Assembly (NCBI GenBank): GCA_016706565.1
Contig: JADJJI010000013.1
Span: 248,001 to 312,000, forward strand
DNA length: 64,000 bases
Source of the DNA: Piscinibacter sp.
GTDB taxonomy: Bacteria; Pseudomonadota; Gammaproteobacteria; Burkholderiales; Burkholderiaceae_C
Direction of reading: 5' to 3'
Shown here: positions 46,066-55,550 of the stretch, in pieces
Numbering within the stretch: the stretch's first letter is position 1
Layout of the letters: each line of letters opens with the position of its first letter
Notes under the pieces: generated by a model
What the model saw: the letters and a program-made list of their open reading frames with translations, nothing else
Told to the model about the DNA's origin: nothing
Databases searched by the model: none
Position numbers and translations under genes: made by a program

Positions 46066-47103
46066 ATGGCGATGATCTCCCTTCGACAACTGCTCGACCA
46101 CGCGGCCGAGCACGGCTACGGCGTGCCCGCCTTCAACGTGAACAACCTGGAGCAGATCCAGGCCATCATGCAGGCCGCGCAGAAGACCGACAGCCCGGTC
46201 ATCCTGCAGGCCTCGGCCGGCGCCCGCAAGTACGCCGGCGAGCCCTTCCTGCGCAAGATGGTCGAGGCCGCGGCCGAGATGTACCCCGACATCCCGATCG
46301 TGCTGCACCAGGACCATGGTGCCAGCCCCTCGGTGTGCATCCAGAGCATCCGCTCCGGCTTCACCAGCGTGATGATGGACGGCTCGCTGCGCGAGGATGC
46401 CAAGACGCCGGCCAGCTACGAGTACAACGTCGACGTGACGCGCCGCGTCTGCGAGATGGCGCATGCGATCGGCGTCTCGGTGGAGGGTGAACTCGGCTGC
46501 CTCGGCTCGCTGGAGTCGGGCCAGGCCGGCGAGGAAGACGGCGTCGGCGCCGAAGGCACGCTGACGCACGACCAGATGCTCACCGACCCCGACCAGGCCG
46601 CCGACTTCGTGAAGAAGACCGGCGTGGACGCGCTGGCCATCGCCATCGGCACCAGCCACGGCGCCTACAAGTTCAGCCGCAAGCCCACCGGCGACATCCT
46701 CGCGATCGACCGCATCAAGCAGATCCACGCGAAGATCCCGAACACCCACCTGGTGATGCACGGCTCCTCGTCGGTGCCGCAGGAATGGCTGGCGATCATT
46801 CGCGAGAACGGCGGCGACATCAAGGAGACCTACGGCGTGCCTGTCGAAGAGATCCAGGAAGGCATCCGCCACGGCGTGCGCAAGATCAACATCGACACCG
46901 ACATCCGCCTGGCGATGACCGGCGCGATGCGCCGCGCGATGAACAAGGATCGCAGCGAGTTCGACCCGCGCAAGTTCCTCAAGGACGCCACCGCCGCGGC
47001 GCGCGACGTCTGCATCGCGCGCATGCAGTCCTTCGGCTGCTCGGGCATGGCCTCGCGCATCAAGCCGGTGCCGCTGGAGGCGCAGGCCAAGCTGTACGCC
47101 TGA
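46066..47103 (+). CDS. cbbA: Fructose-bisphosphate aldolase class II
   Basis: The 345-residue zinc aldolase has the metal and substrate motifs [20 protein letters not shown] and GTSHGAYKF with VMHGSSSVP. It serves both fructose- and sedoheptulose-bisphosphate formation in the cycle. It is the last cbb gene here; pgk and gap genes, often found in such operons, are absent. An AGGAG ribosome-binding site precedes the ATG. Confidence 0.96.
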   Translation: MAMISLRQLLDHAAEHGYGVPAFNVNNLEQIQAIMQAAQKTDSPVILQASAGARKYAGEPFLRKMVEAAAEMYPDIPIVLHQDHGASPSVCIQSIRSGFTSVMMDGSLREDAKTPASYEYNVDVTRRVCEMAHAIGVSVEGELGCLGSLESGQAGEEDGVGAEGTLTHDQMLTDPDQAADFVKKTGVDALAIAIGTSHGAYKFSRKPTGDILAIDRIKQIHAKIPNTHLVMHGSSSVPQEWLAIIRENGGDIKETYGVPVEEIQEGIRHGVRKINIDTDIRLAMTGAMRRAMNKDRSEFDPRKFLKDATAAARDVCIARMQSFGCSGMASRIKPVPLEAQAKLYA

Positions 47104-47136
47104 GCAGGCCGGTTCGAGCCTTGTTACACAAGTTAG

Positions 47137-47210
47137 GGTCATTAATGACCTAAATGTGGCCTCTTTTCGGCCGAAAGTGATGCCGACGCTTCGTCATTAT
47201 TGACGTCAAT
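47137..47210. promoter_or_regulatory. Three palindromes upstream of the chemoreceptor gene
   Basis: GGTCATTAATGACC (47137-47150), TTTCGGCCGAAA (47165-47176) and ATTGACGTCAAT (47199-47210) are each perfect palindromes in an unusually AT-rich stretch. GGTCATTAATGACC and the TCATTATTGACG around 47193 share TCATTA and TGAC elements. They are candidate operators for the chemoreceptor; the middle one could instead act as a weak hairpin after cbbA. Confidence 0.5.
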
Positions 47211-47230
47211 CACTCGCCGAAAAGGACGCC

Positions 47231-48814
47231 ATGAATCTCTCGAACCTGTCTGTCAAAGCCAAGCTCGGCGCCGGTTTCGGCCTGCTTGCCCTCGTGGTCA
47301 CATGCGTGTCCGCGCTGTCGCTGCGGTCGCTGGAAGCGTCGCACCACGACTTCCAGACCTACGTCGAAGATGACGCCGCCCGCATCTCGCTGGCCAACGA
47401 CGTGCTCGACGCCGCGAACGCCCGCGCCATCGGCGCTCGCAACCTGGTGCTCGTCGGCGCGGCAGATCGCGATGCCGAGAAGGCTGCCGTCGGCCGGGCG
47501 CACGCCAAGTTGCAGGACACGATTGCCAAGCTGAAGGCGGCGTTGGCCAAGGCCGGCGCCGCCCACGAGCAGGAGAAGAAGATCTTTGCCGAACTGGAGC
47601 GCGCCGAGGCGAAGTACGGCCCGGTGGCGCTGGGCATCGTCGAACTCGCGCTCGCCGGCAAGCGCGACGAGGCCGTGGGCCGCATGAATGCCGAGTGCCG
47701 CCCCTTGCTGGCCGAGCTTCTGCAGGCGGCGAATGCCTACATCGGCGAGGCCAATAGCGCCGCCGCCAAGGTAGTGAAGGAGTCCGAGGCGAGCTTCGCG
47801 TCGGCCCGCAACACGCTGCTGGCCATCTGCGCCGCATCGCTCGCCGCCGCCACGATCCTGGCCGTGGGCATCACGCGCAGCCTCACCCGCGCGCTGGGCG
47901 CCGAGCCCGCGGACCTCGGCCGCACCGCCGAGCGTGTGGCCGCCGGCGACCTGAACCCGGTGGCCGGCGCCGCGCACGCACCCAAGGGCAGCGTGCTCGC
48001 CTCGCTGGCCGACATGCAGACCAGCCTGGCGCGCGTGGTGGGCCAGGTGCGCGCTGCGTCCGACTCCATCGCCACCGGCTCGGCGCAGATCGCCACCGGC
48101 AACGCCGACCTCAGCCAGCGCACCGAGCAGCAGGCTTCGAGCCTGCAGCAGACGGCAGCCTCGATGGAGCAGCTCAACTCGACGGTGAAGAACAATGCCG
48201 ACACGGCGCGCCAGGCCACCCAGATGGCCACCTCGGCCAGCGCCGTGGCGCGCAAGGGCGGCGAGGTGGTGGGCCAGGTGGTGACGACGATGGACGACAT
48301 CAGCGCCGCCTCCAAGCGCATTGCCGACATCATCGGCGTGATCGACGGCATCGCCTTCCAGACCAACATCCTGGCGCTCAACGCCGCGGTGGAAGCGGCG
48401 CGCGCCGGCGAGCAGGGCCGCGGCTTCGCGGTGGTGGCGTCGGAAGTGCGCAGCCTCGCGCAGCGCAGCGCCGAGGCCGCCCGCGAGATCAAGTCACTGA
48501 TCGGCGACAGCGTCGCCAAGGTCGAGAACGGCGCCCACCTCGTGGCCGATGCCGGCGCGACGATGACCGACGTGGTCAACCAGGTGCAGCGCGTGGCCGA
48601 CCTCATCGGCGAGATCAGCAGCTCGGCCCTCGAGCAGACCAGCGGCATCGGCCAGGTCAACGATGCGGTGACGCAGCTCGATCAGGTGACGCAGCAGAAC
48701 GCTGCGCTGGTGGAAGAGAGCGCGGCCGCCGCCGACAGCCTGCAGCAGCAGGCCGCCCGGCTGGCCGAGATGGTGCAGGTGTTCAAGCTCGCGCCGGGCA
48801 TGGCGCACGCCTGA
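47231..48814 (+). CDS. Methyl-accepting chemotaxis protein
   Basis: The 527-residue protein has two membrane helices (about 10-30 and 193-213) around a four-helix-bundle ligand domain, a HAMP-like linker (about 215-265), and a cytoplasmic signalling domain with the conserved hairpin tip GIAFQTNILALNAAVEAARA. It senses a periplasmic ligand and controls the flagellar motor through CheA/CheW. The C-terminus lacks a CheR-binding pentapeptide. An AAAAGGA ribosome-binding site precedes the ATG. The ligand is unknown; nearness to the cbb operon may be chance. Confidence 0.94.
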   Translation: MNLSNLSVKAKLGAGFGLLALVVTCVSALSLRSLEASHHDFQTYVEDDAARISLANDVLDAANARAIGARNLVLVGAADRDAEKAAVGRAHAKLQDTIAKLKAALAKAGAAHEQEKKIFAELERAEAKYGPVALGIVELALAGKRDEAVGRMNAECRPLLAELLQAANAYIGEANSAAAKVVKESEASFASARNTLLAICAASLAAATILAVGITRSLTRALGAEPADLGRTAERVAAGDLNPVAGAAHAPKGSVLASLADMQTSLARVVGQVRAASDSIATGSAQIATGNADLSQRTEQQASSLQQTAASMEQLNSTVKNNADTARQATQMATSASAVARKGGEVVGQVVTTMDDISAASKRIADIIGVIDGIAFQTNILALNAAVEAARAGEQGRGFAVVASEVRSLAQRSAEAAREIKSLIGDSVAKVENGAHLVADAGATMTDVVNQVQRVADLIGEISSSALEQTSGIGQVNDAVTQLDQVTQQNAALVEESAAAADSLQQQAARLAEMVQVFKLAPGMAHA

Positions 48815-48833
48815 GCGCGCGCAGCGCGCCTGC

Positions 48834-49178
48834 TCACTGCGCGCGTGCGCCCGCCGGGTTGGCGGCCACGCGCGTGTCGCCGGCGCGCAGCGCCATCACG
48901 CGCGGCGAGAGCTCCATCGCCGGATGCGCGTAGTGGATCTCCGGCTGTTCGACGGGCAGCAGCGCGGTCAGCGTGCTCGGGTGCAGCTGGTCCATCTGCG
49001 ACTCGTCGAGCTGACGGATGAACTTCCAGCCCATCGGCGTCTTCACGTAGGCGAAGCGCGTCGGCAGGTCGACGTAGACGTCCCACTCCTTCACCTGCAC
49101 GAAGCTCTGTGCCTGGCTCGGGGTGGAGACGGCGGCAGCGGCGATGGCGAGGGCGGCGATGGCGAGGTAGCTCTTCAT
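48834..49178 (-). CDS. Small exported protein, unknown function
   Basis: The 114-residue product has a signal peptide (1-23, ending SQAQ) and a mature part of about 90 residues with a WDVYVDLPTRFAYVKTPMGW strand region and an alanine- and arginine-rich tail. I do not recognise a family. It has its own ATG with signal peptide; the longer in-frame extension upstream has no support. It is convergent with the chemoreceptor gene, 19 bases apart. Confidence 0.7.
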   Translation of the reverse strand: MKSYLAIAALAIAAAAVSTPSQAQSFVQVKEWDVYVDLPTRFAYVKTPMGWKFIRQLDESQMDQLHPSTLTALLPVEQPEIHYAHPAMELSPRVMALRAGDTRVAANPAGARAQ

Positions 49179-49314
49179 GATCGGTGTCCTGGGCTCTGAC
49201 TTGGGGGCACGCTGTGGGGCGTGGCGTGAGGTCAGTGTCGGCAGGCTCCGTATCAGTCGCGCTTCATCGCGGTGGGCCGCAGGTTTCGTTTGTTGCCCGC
49301 AACCGCGCCGGAGC

Positions 49315-50103
49315 TCAGCGCACGATCTTGTCGGCGTTCTCGGCCTTGTCGAGCCCCTTGGCCTCGGCCAGCCCCACGGCACCGCGCAGCACGGTGGCGT
49401 TCAGGTCGGCCTCGGTGAAGTCGGCGCCGGTCACGTCGGCGCCGCTGAGGTCGGCACCCACCAGCTTGACGCGGAAGAAGTTCGCCCCGCGCAGGTTGGC
49501 GCCGCGCAGGTCGCAGAAGTTCATCAGTGAGCGGTTGAAGTCGGCACCGGCCAGCGTCGCGCCGGCCAGGCGGGCGTTGGAGAGGTCGGTGCGCATCTGG
49601 CCCATGCCCTGGTTCTTGATGTTCACGCCCACCATCGCGCGGCTGAAGTTCGCGCCGGCGAGGTCGGCACCCGGCAGGTCGGCGATCATCTTCACGCCGC
49701 TCAGGTCGGCGTTGCGGAACACCGGCATCTTCTTGACCGTGCCGCCGAGGATCACCACCGAGAGCAGGCTCGCGCCGGCCAGCCGCGCGCCGCTGAAGTC
49801 GGTGCCCATCAGCCAGGCGCCGTTGAGGTTGGCCGCTTCGAGGTTGGCGCCGCGCAGGTCGGATTCGACCAGCCGGCTGCCGAAGAAGCTGGTGCCGCGC
49901 AGATCGGCGCCGCGGAAGTCGAGCCGGCTGAGATCGAGGTCGGACAAGTCCTTGCCCGCCAGGTTGGCAGGCGCGGCCGGCGTGGCCGCTGCGAGCAGGG
50001 CAGTGACCTGTTCGGCCGAGAGATCCGCGGCACCGGCGCCAGGCGGCATCGCCGCGGCGAACACCACGATGGCCGTGACGAGGCTTGCGATGCTGCGCGT
50101 CAT
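49315..50103 (-). CDS. Exported pentapeptide-repeat protein
   Basis: The 262-residue protein has a signal peptide (1-25) and many A(D/N)LXX repeats from about residue 48 to 245 (for example LRGANLEAANLNG and LVGADLSGADVTGADF), which fold into a right-handed beta-helix. The run is interrupted around 115-135 by a divergent stretch. The periplasmic location is unusual, as most pentapeptide proteins are cytoplasmic. Function unknown. Confidence 0.88.
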   Translation of the reverse strand: MTRSIASLVTAIVVFAAAMPPGAGAADLSAEQVTALLAAATPAAPANLAGKDLSDLDLSRLDFRGADLRGTSFFGSRLVESDLRGANLEAANLNGAWLMGTDFSGARLAGASLLSVVILGGTVKKMPVFRNADLSGVKMIADLPGADLAGANFSRAMVGVNIKNQGMGQMRTDLSNARLAGATLAGADFNRSLMNFCDLRGANLRGANFFRVKLVGADLSGADVTGADFTEADLNATVLRGAVGLAEAKGLDKAENADKIVR

Positions 50104-50277
50104 CTTGTCTCCTGCGGATGATCGGATCGCATCATCATCCGCGCCCGGCCGTCAGGCAAGCACGCAAGACCTTGCTGGCATGTCCTGAAGTCCGCGCACC
50201 GCACTGGACAGGGCGGCCAACGTGCACGAGAGTGAATGCATCGTGCGTCAGTCTTCGTTCTCGCCAGGAGCCTGCCC

Positions 50278-51096
50278 ATGAGCCACACCGCCGCCGATGC
50301 CGTGTTCGCCGGCTCCGTGCCGGAGATCTACGAGCGCTACTTCGTGCCGCTCATCTTCGAGCCCTACGCCGCCGATCTGGCCCGGCGTGCGGCCGCGCTG
50401 CGGCCAGCGCGCGTGCTCGAGACGGCCGCCGGCACCGGCGTCGTGACGCGTGCCTTGTCGCGGGCGCTGCCCGCCTCGGCCGAGATCGTCGCCACCGACC
50501 TCAACCCGCCCATGCTGGCGCAGGCCGCGGCCATCGGCACCACGCGGCCGGTGCAGTGGCAGCAGGCCGATGCGATGCAGCTGCCCTTCGGCGATGCCAG
50601 CTTCGACCTCGTCGTCTGCCAGTTCGGCGCGATGTTCTTTCCCGATCGGGTGCAGGCGTTTGCGCAGGCGCGGCGCGTGCTGCGAGCGGGCGGCACGCTG
50701 CTGTTCAACGTGTGGGACGGCATCGAGCACAACGAGCTCGCCGATGTGGTGACGCAGACGCTCGCCGAGGTCTTCCCGGCCGACCCGCCGCGCTTCATGG
50801 CGCGCACACCGCACGGCCACGGTGACCTGCGCCCCCTCTTCGAGGAACTGCGCGCGGCCGGGTTCGCCGCGGCGCCGCACAACGAGACGATCACCGCGCG
50901 CAGCGGCGCCGCATCGGCCGGCGACGCGGCCTTCGCGTACTGCCAGGGCACGCCGCTGCGCAACGAGATCGAGGCGCGCCAGAGCCCCGATCTGGCCGCT
51001 GCCACGGCCGCTTGCACCGCCGCCATCGCACGGCGCTTCGGCGACGGCCTGGTGGACACGAAGATCCAGGCGCATGTCGTCAGCGTGGCGCGGTGA
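50278..51096 (+). CDS. Class I SAM-dependent methyltransferase
   Basis: The 272-residue protein has the Rossmann methyltransferase motif I VLETAAGTGVVT, a motif II ATDLNPPML and the motif IV region FDLVVCQFGAMFF. It resembles ubiquinone/menaquinone or small-molecule methyltransferases of the Methyltransf_11 type. The substrate cannot be told. The ATG at 50278 has a CAGGAG ribosome-binding site; an in-frame ATG at 50236 does not. Confidence 0.9.
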   Translation: MSHTAADAVFAGSVPEIYERYFVPLIFEPYAADLARRAAALRPARVLETAAGTGVVTRALSRALPASAEIVATDLNPPMLAQAAAIGTTRPVQWQQADAMQLPFGDASFDLVVCQFGAMFFPDRVQAFAQARRVLRAGGTLLFNVWDGIEHNELADVVTQTLAEVFPADPPRFMARTPHGHGDLRPLFEELRAAGFAAAPHNETITARSGAASAGDAAFAYCQGTPLRNEIEARQSPDLAAATAACTAAIARRFGDGLVDTKIQAHVVSVAR

Positions 51097-51155
51097 TGGC
51101 GGCCTGAGCACCCCGGCGCGGACTGCGGCACACTGCGCCGCATGAAGGGTTTCGA

Positions 51156-51521
51156 ATGAACACCGCCGAGGCCGAGGGCGGCCTCTGGCTGGTGGCCTGC
51201 CTGTGCGCCGCCTGGTGCCGCACCTGCGACGCCTACACCCCCACCTTCGAGCAGCTCGAACGAGAGTTCGCGCCGCGCGTGCGCTTCGTGCCCGTCGACA
51301 TCGAGGACCACGAAGACGCGCTCGGCGAGCTCGACGTGGTGGACTTCCCGACGCTGCTGATCGCCGAGGGCGACACCATCCACTTCCTCGGGCCGGTGCT
51401 GCCGCACGCGCAGACAGCGCGGCAGTTGATCGAGCGGGCGCTGAAGGGGCAGTTGCTGCCGGTCAGGGATGCGGCCTTGGTGGGGTTGGCGGGGCGGATC
51501 GGGGCGTTGCGCGTGGGGTGA
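51156..51521 (+). CDS. Thioredoxin-family protein
   Basis: The 121-residue cytoplasmic protein has the active site WCRTC (about 20-24) and the cis-proline region DVVDFPTLLI. It lacks a signal peptide. The active-site dipeptide RT differs from the GP of housekeeping thioredoxin. It follows the methyltransferase gene by 59 bases and may be co-transcribed. Confidence 0.86.
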   Translation: MNTAEAEGGLWLVACLCAAWCRTCDAYTPTFEQLEREFAPRVRFVPVDIEDHEDALGELDVVDFPTLLIAEGDTIHFLGPVLPHAQTARQLIERALKGQLLPVRDAALVGLAGRIGALRVG

Positions 51522-51668
51522 GGGAAGGTCCGCAGCGAGGCTGAGGGTGCCGAGGCATGAGATAGTGAAGCGTCAGTCTGCCTGCACCTGGGCCTTCGCT
51601 CGAGCGGGGGCCTCCTCCGGCATGGCATCCTGGCCGCAAGGCCGCTCAACTCGGACTCCAGCCTGCCC

Positions 51669-52097
51669 GTGCACTCCGTCGTCTTCGTCTACGGCACCCT
51701 CAAGGAAGGCTTCCGCAACGCCCACGTCAACACCGGCGTGCGCGTGCCGGGCGAGTTCGTCAGCGTGGAGCCTTACCCGCTCTACGTGATCGGCCCCTGG
51801 TACTTGCCCTGGCTGGTGTGCAGCCCGGGGCAGGGCGAGCCTGTGGTCGGCCAGCTCTACGAGGTGAGCCCCGAAGGCCTGCAGCGCATGGATGCGCTCG
51901 AGCGCATCACCGAGCCTGACTGGTATGCGCGTGGCGAGATCTGGGTGCGGCCGCGGGCTGCGCCGGGCGCGGCGCCACTGCGTGCGATGGTCTACTTCGG
52001 CAGCGCCGCGCGCCTGCGCAGCGAGGTGGTGCACGTCGGGCCGCTGGCCGAGTACACGCTGGCTCACGCGGCGCGATTTCGTCCCGCCTCCAGCTGA
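51669..52097 (+). CDS. Gamma-glutamylcyclotransferase-fold protein
   Basis: The 142-residue protein has the family start VFVYGTLKEGFRN and the catalytic-glutamate region RMDALERI, so it is an AIG2/GGCT-like enzyme acting on gamma-glutamyl compounds. It starts with GTG at 51669. The 147 bases before it hold nothing I can identify. Confidence 0.86.
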   Translation: MHSVVFVYGTLKEGFRNAHVNTGVRVPGEFVSVEPYPLYVIGPWYLPWLVCSPGQGEPVVGQLYEVSPEGLQRMDALERITEPDWYARGEIWVRPRAAPGAAPLRAMVYFGSAARLRSEVVHVGPLAEYTLAHAARFRPASS

Positions 52098-52111
52098 AAG
52101 GAACCTTCCCC

Positions 52112-52690
52112 ATGGCCACCATCCGCTCCGGCAACCGGCCCGTGCTCATCGTCGTCGACGTGCAGGTCGGCGTGGTGGCCGATGCGTGGCAGGCCGATCG
52201 CATCGTCGCCAACGTGGCACGCTGCGTCGAGCGGGCGCGCGCGCAGGAGGTGCCGGTGCTATGGGTGCAGCACGGCGACGACGAGTTGGTGGTGGGCAGC
52301 CCGGCGTGGCAATGGGTGAGCGCGCTGGTGCCGGCCGAGGGCGAGCCGCGCCTGCAGAAGCAGCACAACTCCTCGTTCGAACAGACAGGCCTGGAGCAGG
52401 CGCTCGCGGGCCTGGGCGCCACGCACATCGTGCTGGCCGGTGCGGCCACCAACTGGTGCATCCGCGCCACCGCCTATGCCGCGCTTGAACGGGGCTATGA
52501 CCTCACCCTCGTGTCCGACGCGCACACCACCTCCACCCGCGAGGCCGAAGACGGCCTGCGCCTCGAGGCGCCGGTGCTGATCCGCGATCTCAACATCGCG
52601 ATGACGTGGCTGAGCTACCCGGGCCGCGTCAACGGCACGGCCACGGCCGAAGCGGTGGACTTCTTCCGGCCCGGCGGCACGCGCGGCTGA
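52112..52690 (+). CDS. Isochorismatase-like cysteine hydrolase
   Basis: The 192-residue protein has the catalytic triad of the family: Asp16 (IVVDVQVGVV), Lys83 (LQKQHNSSF) and Cys116 (AATNWCIRAT), the last with a non-standard residue before it. Such enzymes hydrolyse amides or vinyl ethers; the substrate is unknown. It is 14 bases after the cyclotransferase gene, and a GAAAGGAA ribosome-binding site precedes the ATG. Confidence 0.9.
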   Translation: MATIRSGNRPVLIVVDVQVGVVADAWQADRIVANVARCVERARAQEVPVLWVQHGDDELVVGSPAWQWVSALVPAEGEPRLQKQHNSSFEQTGLEQALAGLGATHIVLAGAATNWCIRATAYAALERGYDLTLVSDAHTTSTREAEDGLRLEAPVLIRDLNIAMTWLSYPGRVNGTATAEAVDFFRPGGTRG

Positions 52691-52703
52691 TCCGGCTGCA
52701 GGC

Positions 52704-53510
52704 TCATCGCCGCACCCGGCTGCCCAGTGCCGCAGCCACGGCCTGCGCGCGTGCCTCGCACGCCGCGTCGGCATCGAGCCCGCTCACGTCGGCCGCCACG
52801 CTGGCCTGCAGCGCGCGGCGCCAGATCAGCGCCTTCGGGTACTCGCCCTGGTGGTGGCCGTCGAAGGCGGCCCAGTCGCAGGCGCACAGCTGCAGCAGCT
52901 GCGTGAAGCGCTCGGGCCGCTCGCGCGCCTGCACGCGGTCGAGCAGCGCGGCGATCGGGCCGGCGCGCAGCTCGCTGGCGTGATGCAGGTTGTCGCATTC
53001 GTCGATGGCCAGGTGCGCGAAGGCCAACGTCTCGGCCGGCACGGCGGTGTGCGTGGCCAGCGTGGCCAGCGCGGCGTGGGCACGGTCTTCGTGGCGCGGG
53101 TGGTGCGGCCAGATCTGCGCCGGCGTGCCGGCCTTGCCGAGCTTGTGCACCAGCGCCGCGAAGCGCACCGGCAGCGGCGCGCCGGCCAGCGCCGTCTCGT
53201 CGATGAAGCGCCACTGGTGCGTGCCCACGTCCACCCACACGGGGCTGTCGGAGAGCTGCGGCACGCCGAACAGCGCCTCGGCCTCGGGCAGCCACAGCGC
53301 CAGCACGCGCGAGCGGCGCAGCGCCTCGAAGGCGCAGGAGGGCTGCGGCGTCATCAGCGCGCTGGCCAGCAGCGCCCAGCGCCCGGCGGGCGACAGTTTC
53401 GCCAGCGAGCCGCCCACGCGCGCCAGCGTCAGCGTGGCCACCTGCTCGGCCGAGGGGCCATCGAGGCGGGGCTGCGCGAGGCAGCGTTGCAGGTCGGTGA
53501 GCTGGGTCAT
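52704..53510 (-). CDS. CCA-enzyme-like C-terminal/HD-domain protein lacking the nucleotidyltransferase head
   Basis: The 268-residue protein matches the RNA-binding and HD region of multifunctional CCA tRNA nucleotidyltransferase (FEALRRSRVLALWLPEAEAL and LPVRFAALVHKLGK) but has no nucleotidyltransferase domain. The HD motif reads H122-K123 instead of HD, while His98, His140 and Glu141 remain, so phosphohydrolase activity is probably lost. A start at 53600 is also open and adds 30 residues. It is either a degenerate gene or a repurposed RNA-binding protein. Confidence 0.75.
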   Translation of the reverse strand: MTQLTDLQRCLAQPRLDGPSAEQVATLTLARVGGSLAKLSPAGRWALLASALMTPQPSCAFEALRRSRVLALWLPEAEALFGVPQLSDSPVWVDVGTHQWRFIDETALAGAPLPVRFAALVHKLGKAGTPAQIWPHHPRHEDRAHAALATLATHTAVPAETLAFAHLAIDECDNLHHASELRAGPIAALLDRVQARERPERFTQLLQLCACDWAAFDGHHQGEYPKALIWRRALQASVAADVSGLDADAACEARAQAVAAALGSRVRR

Positions 53511-53684
53511 CGTCGGGTTCTCGACAAACGCGACCACGCATTGCCCGCGCGCCGCTTGCCGTAGAGCCCATTGCAGAAGCCGTGCCCGCGGCCCGCTCAT
53601 GCGCTGCGCGAATTTGCTAGCGCGAATTGATTCGTTCGCGAAGGGCAGCCCGCTTCCTACGATGAGCCCATCGCATCACGGGCC

Positions 53685-54719
53685 GTGTGCCCGCCACGGA
53701 ACCCCCGAACTCGCCCCCCCTTTCTCGCAACCCCCCTTTTGCGGCGGGGCCGGGGGGCCGCGAGCCTGGCCTCGCCGGCCAAGGACGTCACGCTGCTCAA
53801 CGTCTCGTACGACCCGACACGCGAGCTCTACGTGGATTTCAACAAGGCCTTCGCAGCGCACTGGAAGGCGAAGACCGGCGACGTGGTCACCGTCAAGCAG
53901 AGCCACGGCGGCTCGGGCAAGCAGGCCCGCTCGGTGATCGACGGCCTGGAGGCCGACGTGGTGACGCTGGCGCTGGCCTACGACGTGGACGAACTCGCCG
54001 CCAAGGCCCGGCTGATCCCGCCCGACTGGCAGAAGCGCATGAAGCACAACAGCGCGCCCTACACCTCGACCATCGTGTTCCTGGTGCGCAAGGGCAACCC
54101 GAAGGGCATCAAGGACTGGGACGACCTCGTCAAGCCCGGCATCGGCGTGATCACGCCCAACCCCAAGACCTCCGGCGGCGCGCGCTGGAACTACCTCGCG
54201 GCCTGGGGCTATGCGCTGAAGAAGTTCGGCAACGACGAGAAGAAGGCGCAGCAGTTCGTCGGCCAGATCCTCGCCAACGTGCCGGTGCTCGACACCGGCG
54301 CGCGCGGCGCCACCACCACCTTCGTCGAGCGCGGCATCGGCGACGTGCTGCTGGCCTGGGAGAACGAGGCGCTGCTGGCGCTGAAGGAACTCGGGCCGGA
54401 CAAGTTCGACATCGTCGCGCCCTCGCTGTCGATCCTCGCCGAGCCGCCCGTGGCGGTGGTCGACAAGGTGGTCGACAAGCGCGGCACCCGTGCAGTGGCG
54501 CAGGCCTACCTCGAGTACCTGTACTCGCCCGAAGGGCAGGACATCGCCGGCCAGAACTACTACCGCCCGATCGACCCGGCCGCGGCGGCGAAGTACGCCA
54601 GGCAGTTCCCGAAGGTGAACCTGTTCACCATCGACGACGTCTTCGGCGGCTGGACCAAGGCGCAGAAGACGCACTTCGCCGACGGCGGCAGCTTCGATCA
54701 GGTCTACACGCGCAAGTGA
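53685..54719 (+). CDS. Sulfate/thiosulfate ABC transporter substrate-binding protein with an abnormal N-terminus
   Basis: The 344-residue protein has the full sulfate-binding-protein fold from about residue 33 on ([35 protein letters not shown]). A normal hydrophobic signal peptide is missing: the first 32 residues are proline- and arginine-rich and are read through C7, C6 and G6 runs (53714-53758). The GTG at 53685 is only the longest start. A frameshift, an inserted GC-rich repeat or an assembly error at the runs are all possible. It overlaps cysT by 4 bases and belongs to the sulfate operon. Confidence 0.82.
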   Translation: MCPPRNPRTRPPFLATPLLRRGRGAASLASPAKDVTLLNVSYDPTRELYVDFNKAFAAHWKAKTGDVVTVKQSHGGSGKQARSVIDGLEADVVTLALAYDVDELAAKARLIPPDWQKRMKHNSAPYTSTIVFLVRKGNPKGIKDWDDLVKPGIGVITPNPKTSGGARWNYLAAWGYALKKFGNDEKKAQQFVGQILANVPVLDTGARGATTTFVERGIGDVLLAWENEALLALKELGPDKFDIVAPSLSILAEPPVAVVDKVVDKRGTRAVAQAYLEYLYSPEGQDIAGQNYYRPIDPAAAAKYARQFPKVNLFTIDDVFGGWTKAQKTHFADGGSFDQVYTRK

Positions 54720-55550
54720 TCTTCACCCGGTTGCTTCGCACGCGGCACAGCGTGCTGCCGGGTTTCGACCTGGCGCTCGGCTTCACGCTGCTGTACATCA
54801 GCTTCATCGTGCTGATCCCGCTGTCGGCGGCCGTCCTCAAGACCTTCACGATGAGCTGGCCGGCGTTCTGGGACGCGGTGAGTTCGCCGCGCGTGCTGGC
54901 CTCTTACCGGCTGACCTTCGGCGCCTCGCTGGCCGCCGCGCTGGTCAACGCGTTCTTCGGCCTCATCGTCGCCTGGGTGCTGGTGCGCTACGAGTTCCCG
55001 GCCCGCCGCGTGATCGACGCGCTGGTGGACCTGCCCTTCGCGCTGCCCACGGCCGTGGCCGGCATCGCGCTGACGGCGCTGTACGCCAGCAACGGCTGGA
55101 TCGGCCAGTGGCTTGCCCTTCAAGGTGAGCTTCACGCCGCTGGGCGTGTTCGTGGCGCTGACTTTCATCGGCCTGCCCTTCGTGGTGCGCACCGTGCAGC
55201 CGGTGCTGGAGGACCTGCACAAGGAGATCGAGGAGGCCGCCGCCACGCTGGGCGCGAACCGCTGGCAGACCTTCACCAAGGTGATCTTCCCCATCCTCAC
55301 GCCGGCGCTGCTGACCGGCTTTGCGCTCGCCTTCGCGCGCGCGTTGGGCGAGTACGGCTCGGTGATCTTCATCGCCGGCAACATGCCGATGGTCAGCGAG
55401 ATCACCCCGTTGCTCATCATCACCAAGCTCGAGCAGTACGACTACCAGGGCGCCACGGCGATCGCCTGCGTGATGCTGGTCGCGGCTTTCGTCCTGCTGC
55501 TGGCGATCAACGCGCTGCAGGCTTGGACACGCGCGAGGCAGGGACGATGA
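54716..55550 (+). pseudogene. cysT: Sulfate ABC transporter permease CysT, frameshifted
   Basis: The first part (54716 to about 55111) encodes CysT up to SNGWIGQWL, and the rest continues in another frame from about 55114 ([17 protein letters not shown] to the end). The gene is 835 bases, one more than a multiple of three, so removing one T from CTTGCC at 55111-55116 restores a 277-residue permease. The rest of the operon is intact and overlapping, which favours a recent mutation or a sequencing error over old decay. If real, sulfate uptake by this system is lost. Confidence 0.85.

Noticed and set aside
43927-47142. Open frame of 1071 codons on the minus strand across cbbT and cbbA
   Set aside because: It is antisense to two clearly identified enzymes, has His/Arg/Ala-rich low-complexity composition and no family motifs; a GC-bias shadow.
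47165-47176. Intrinsic terminator after cbbA
   Set aside because: TTTCGGCCGAAA is a loop-less palindrome with no following T-tract; listed with the other palindromes instead.
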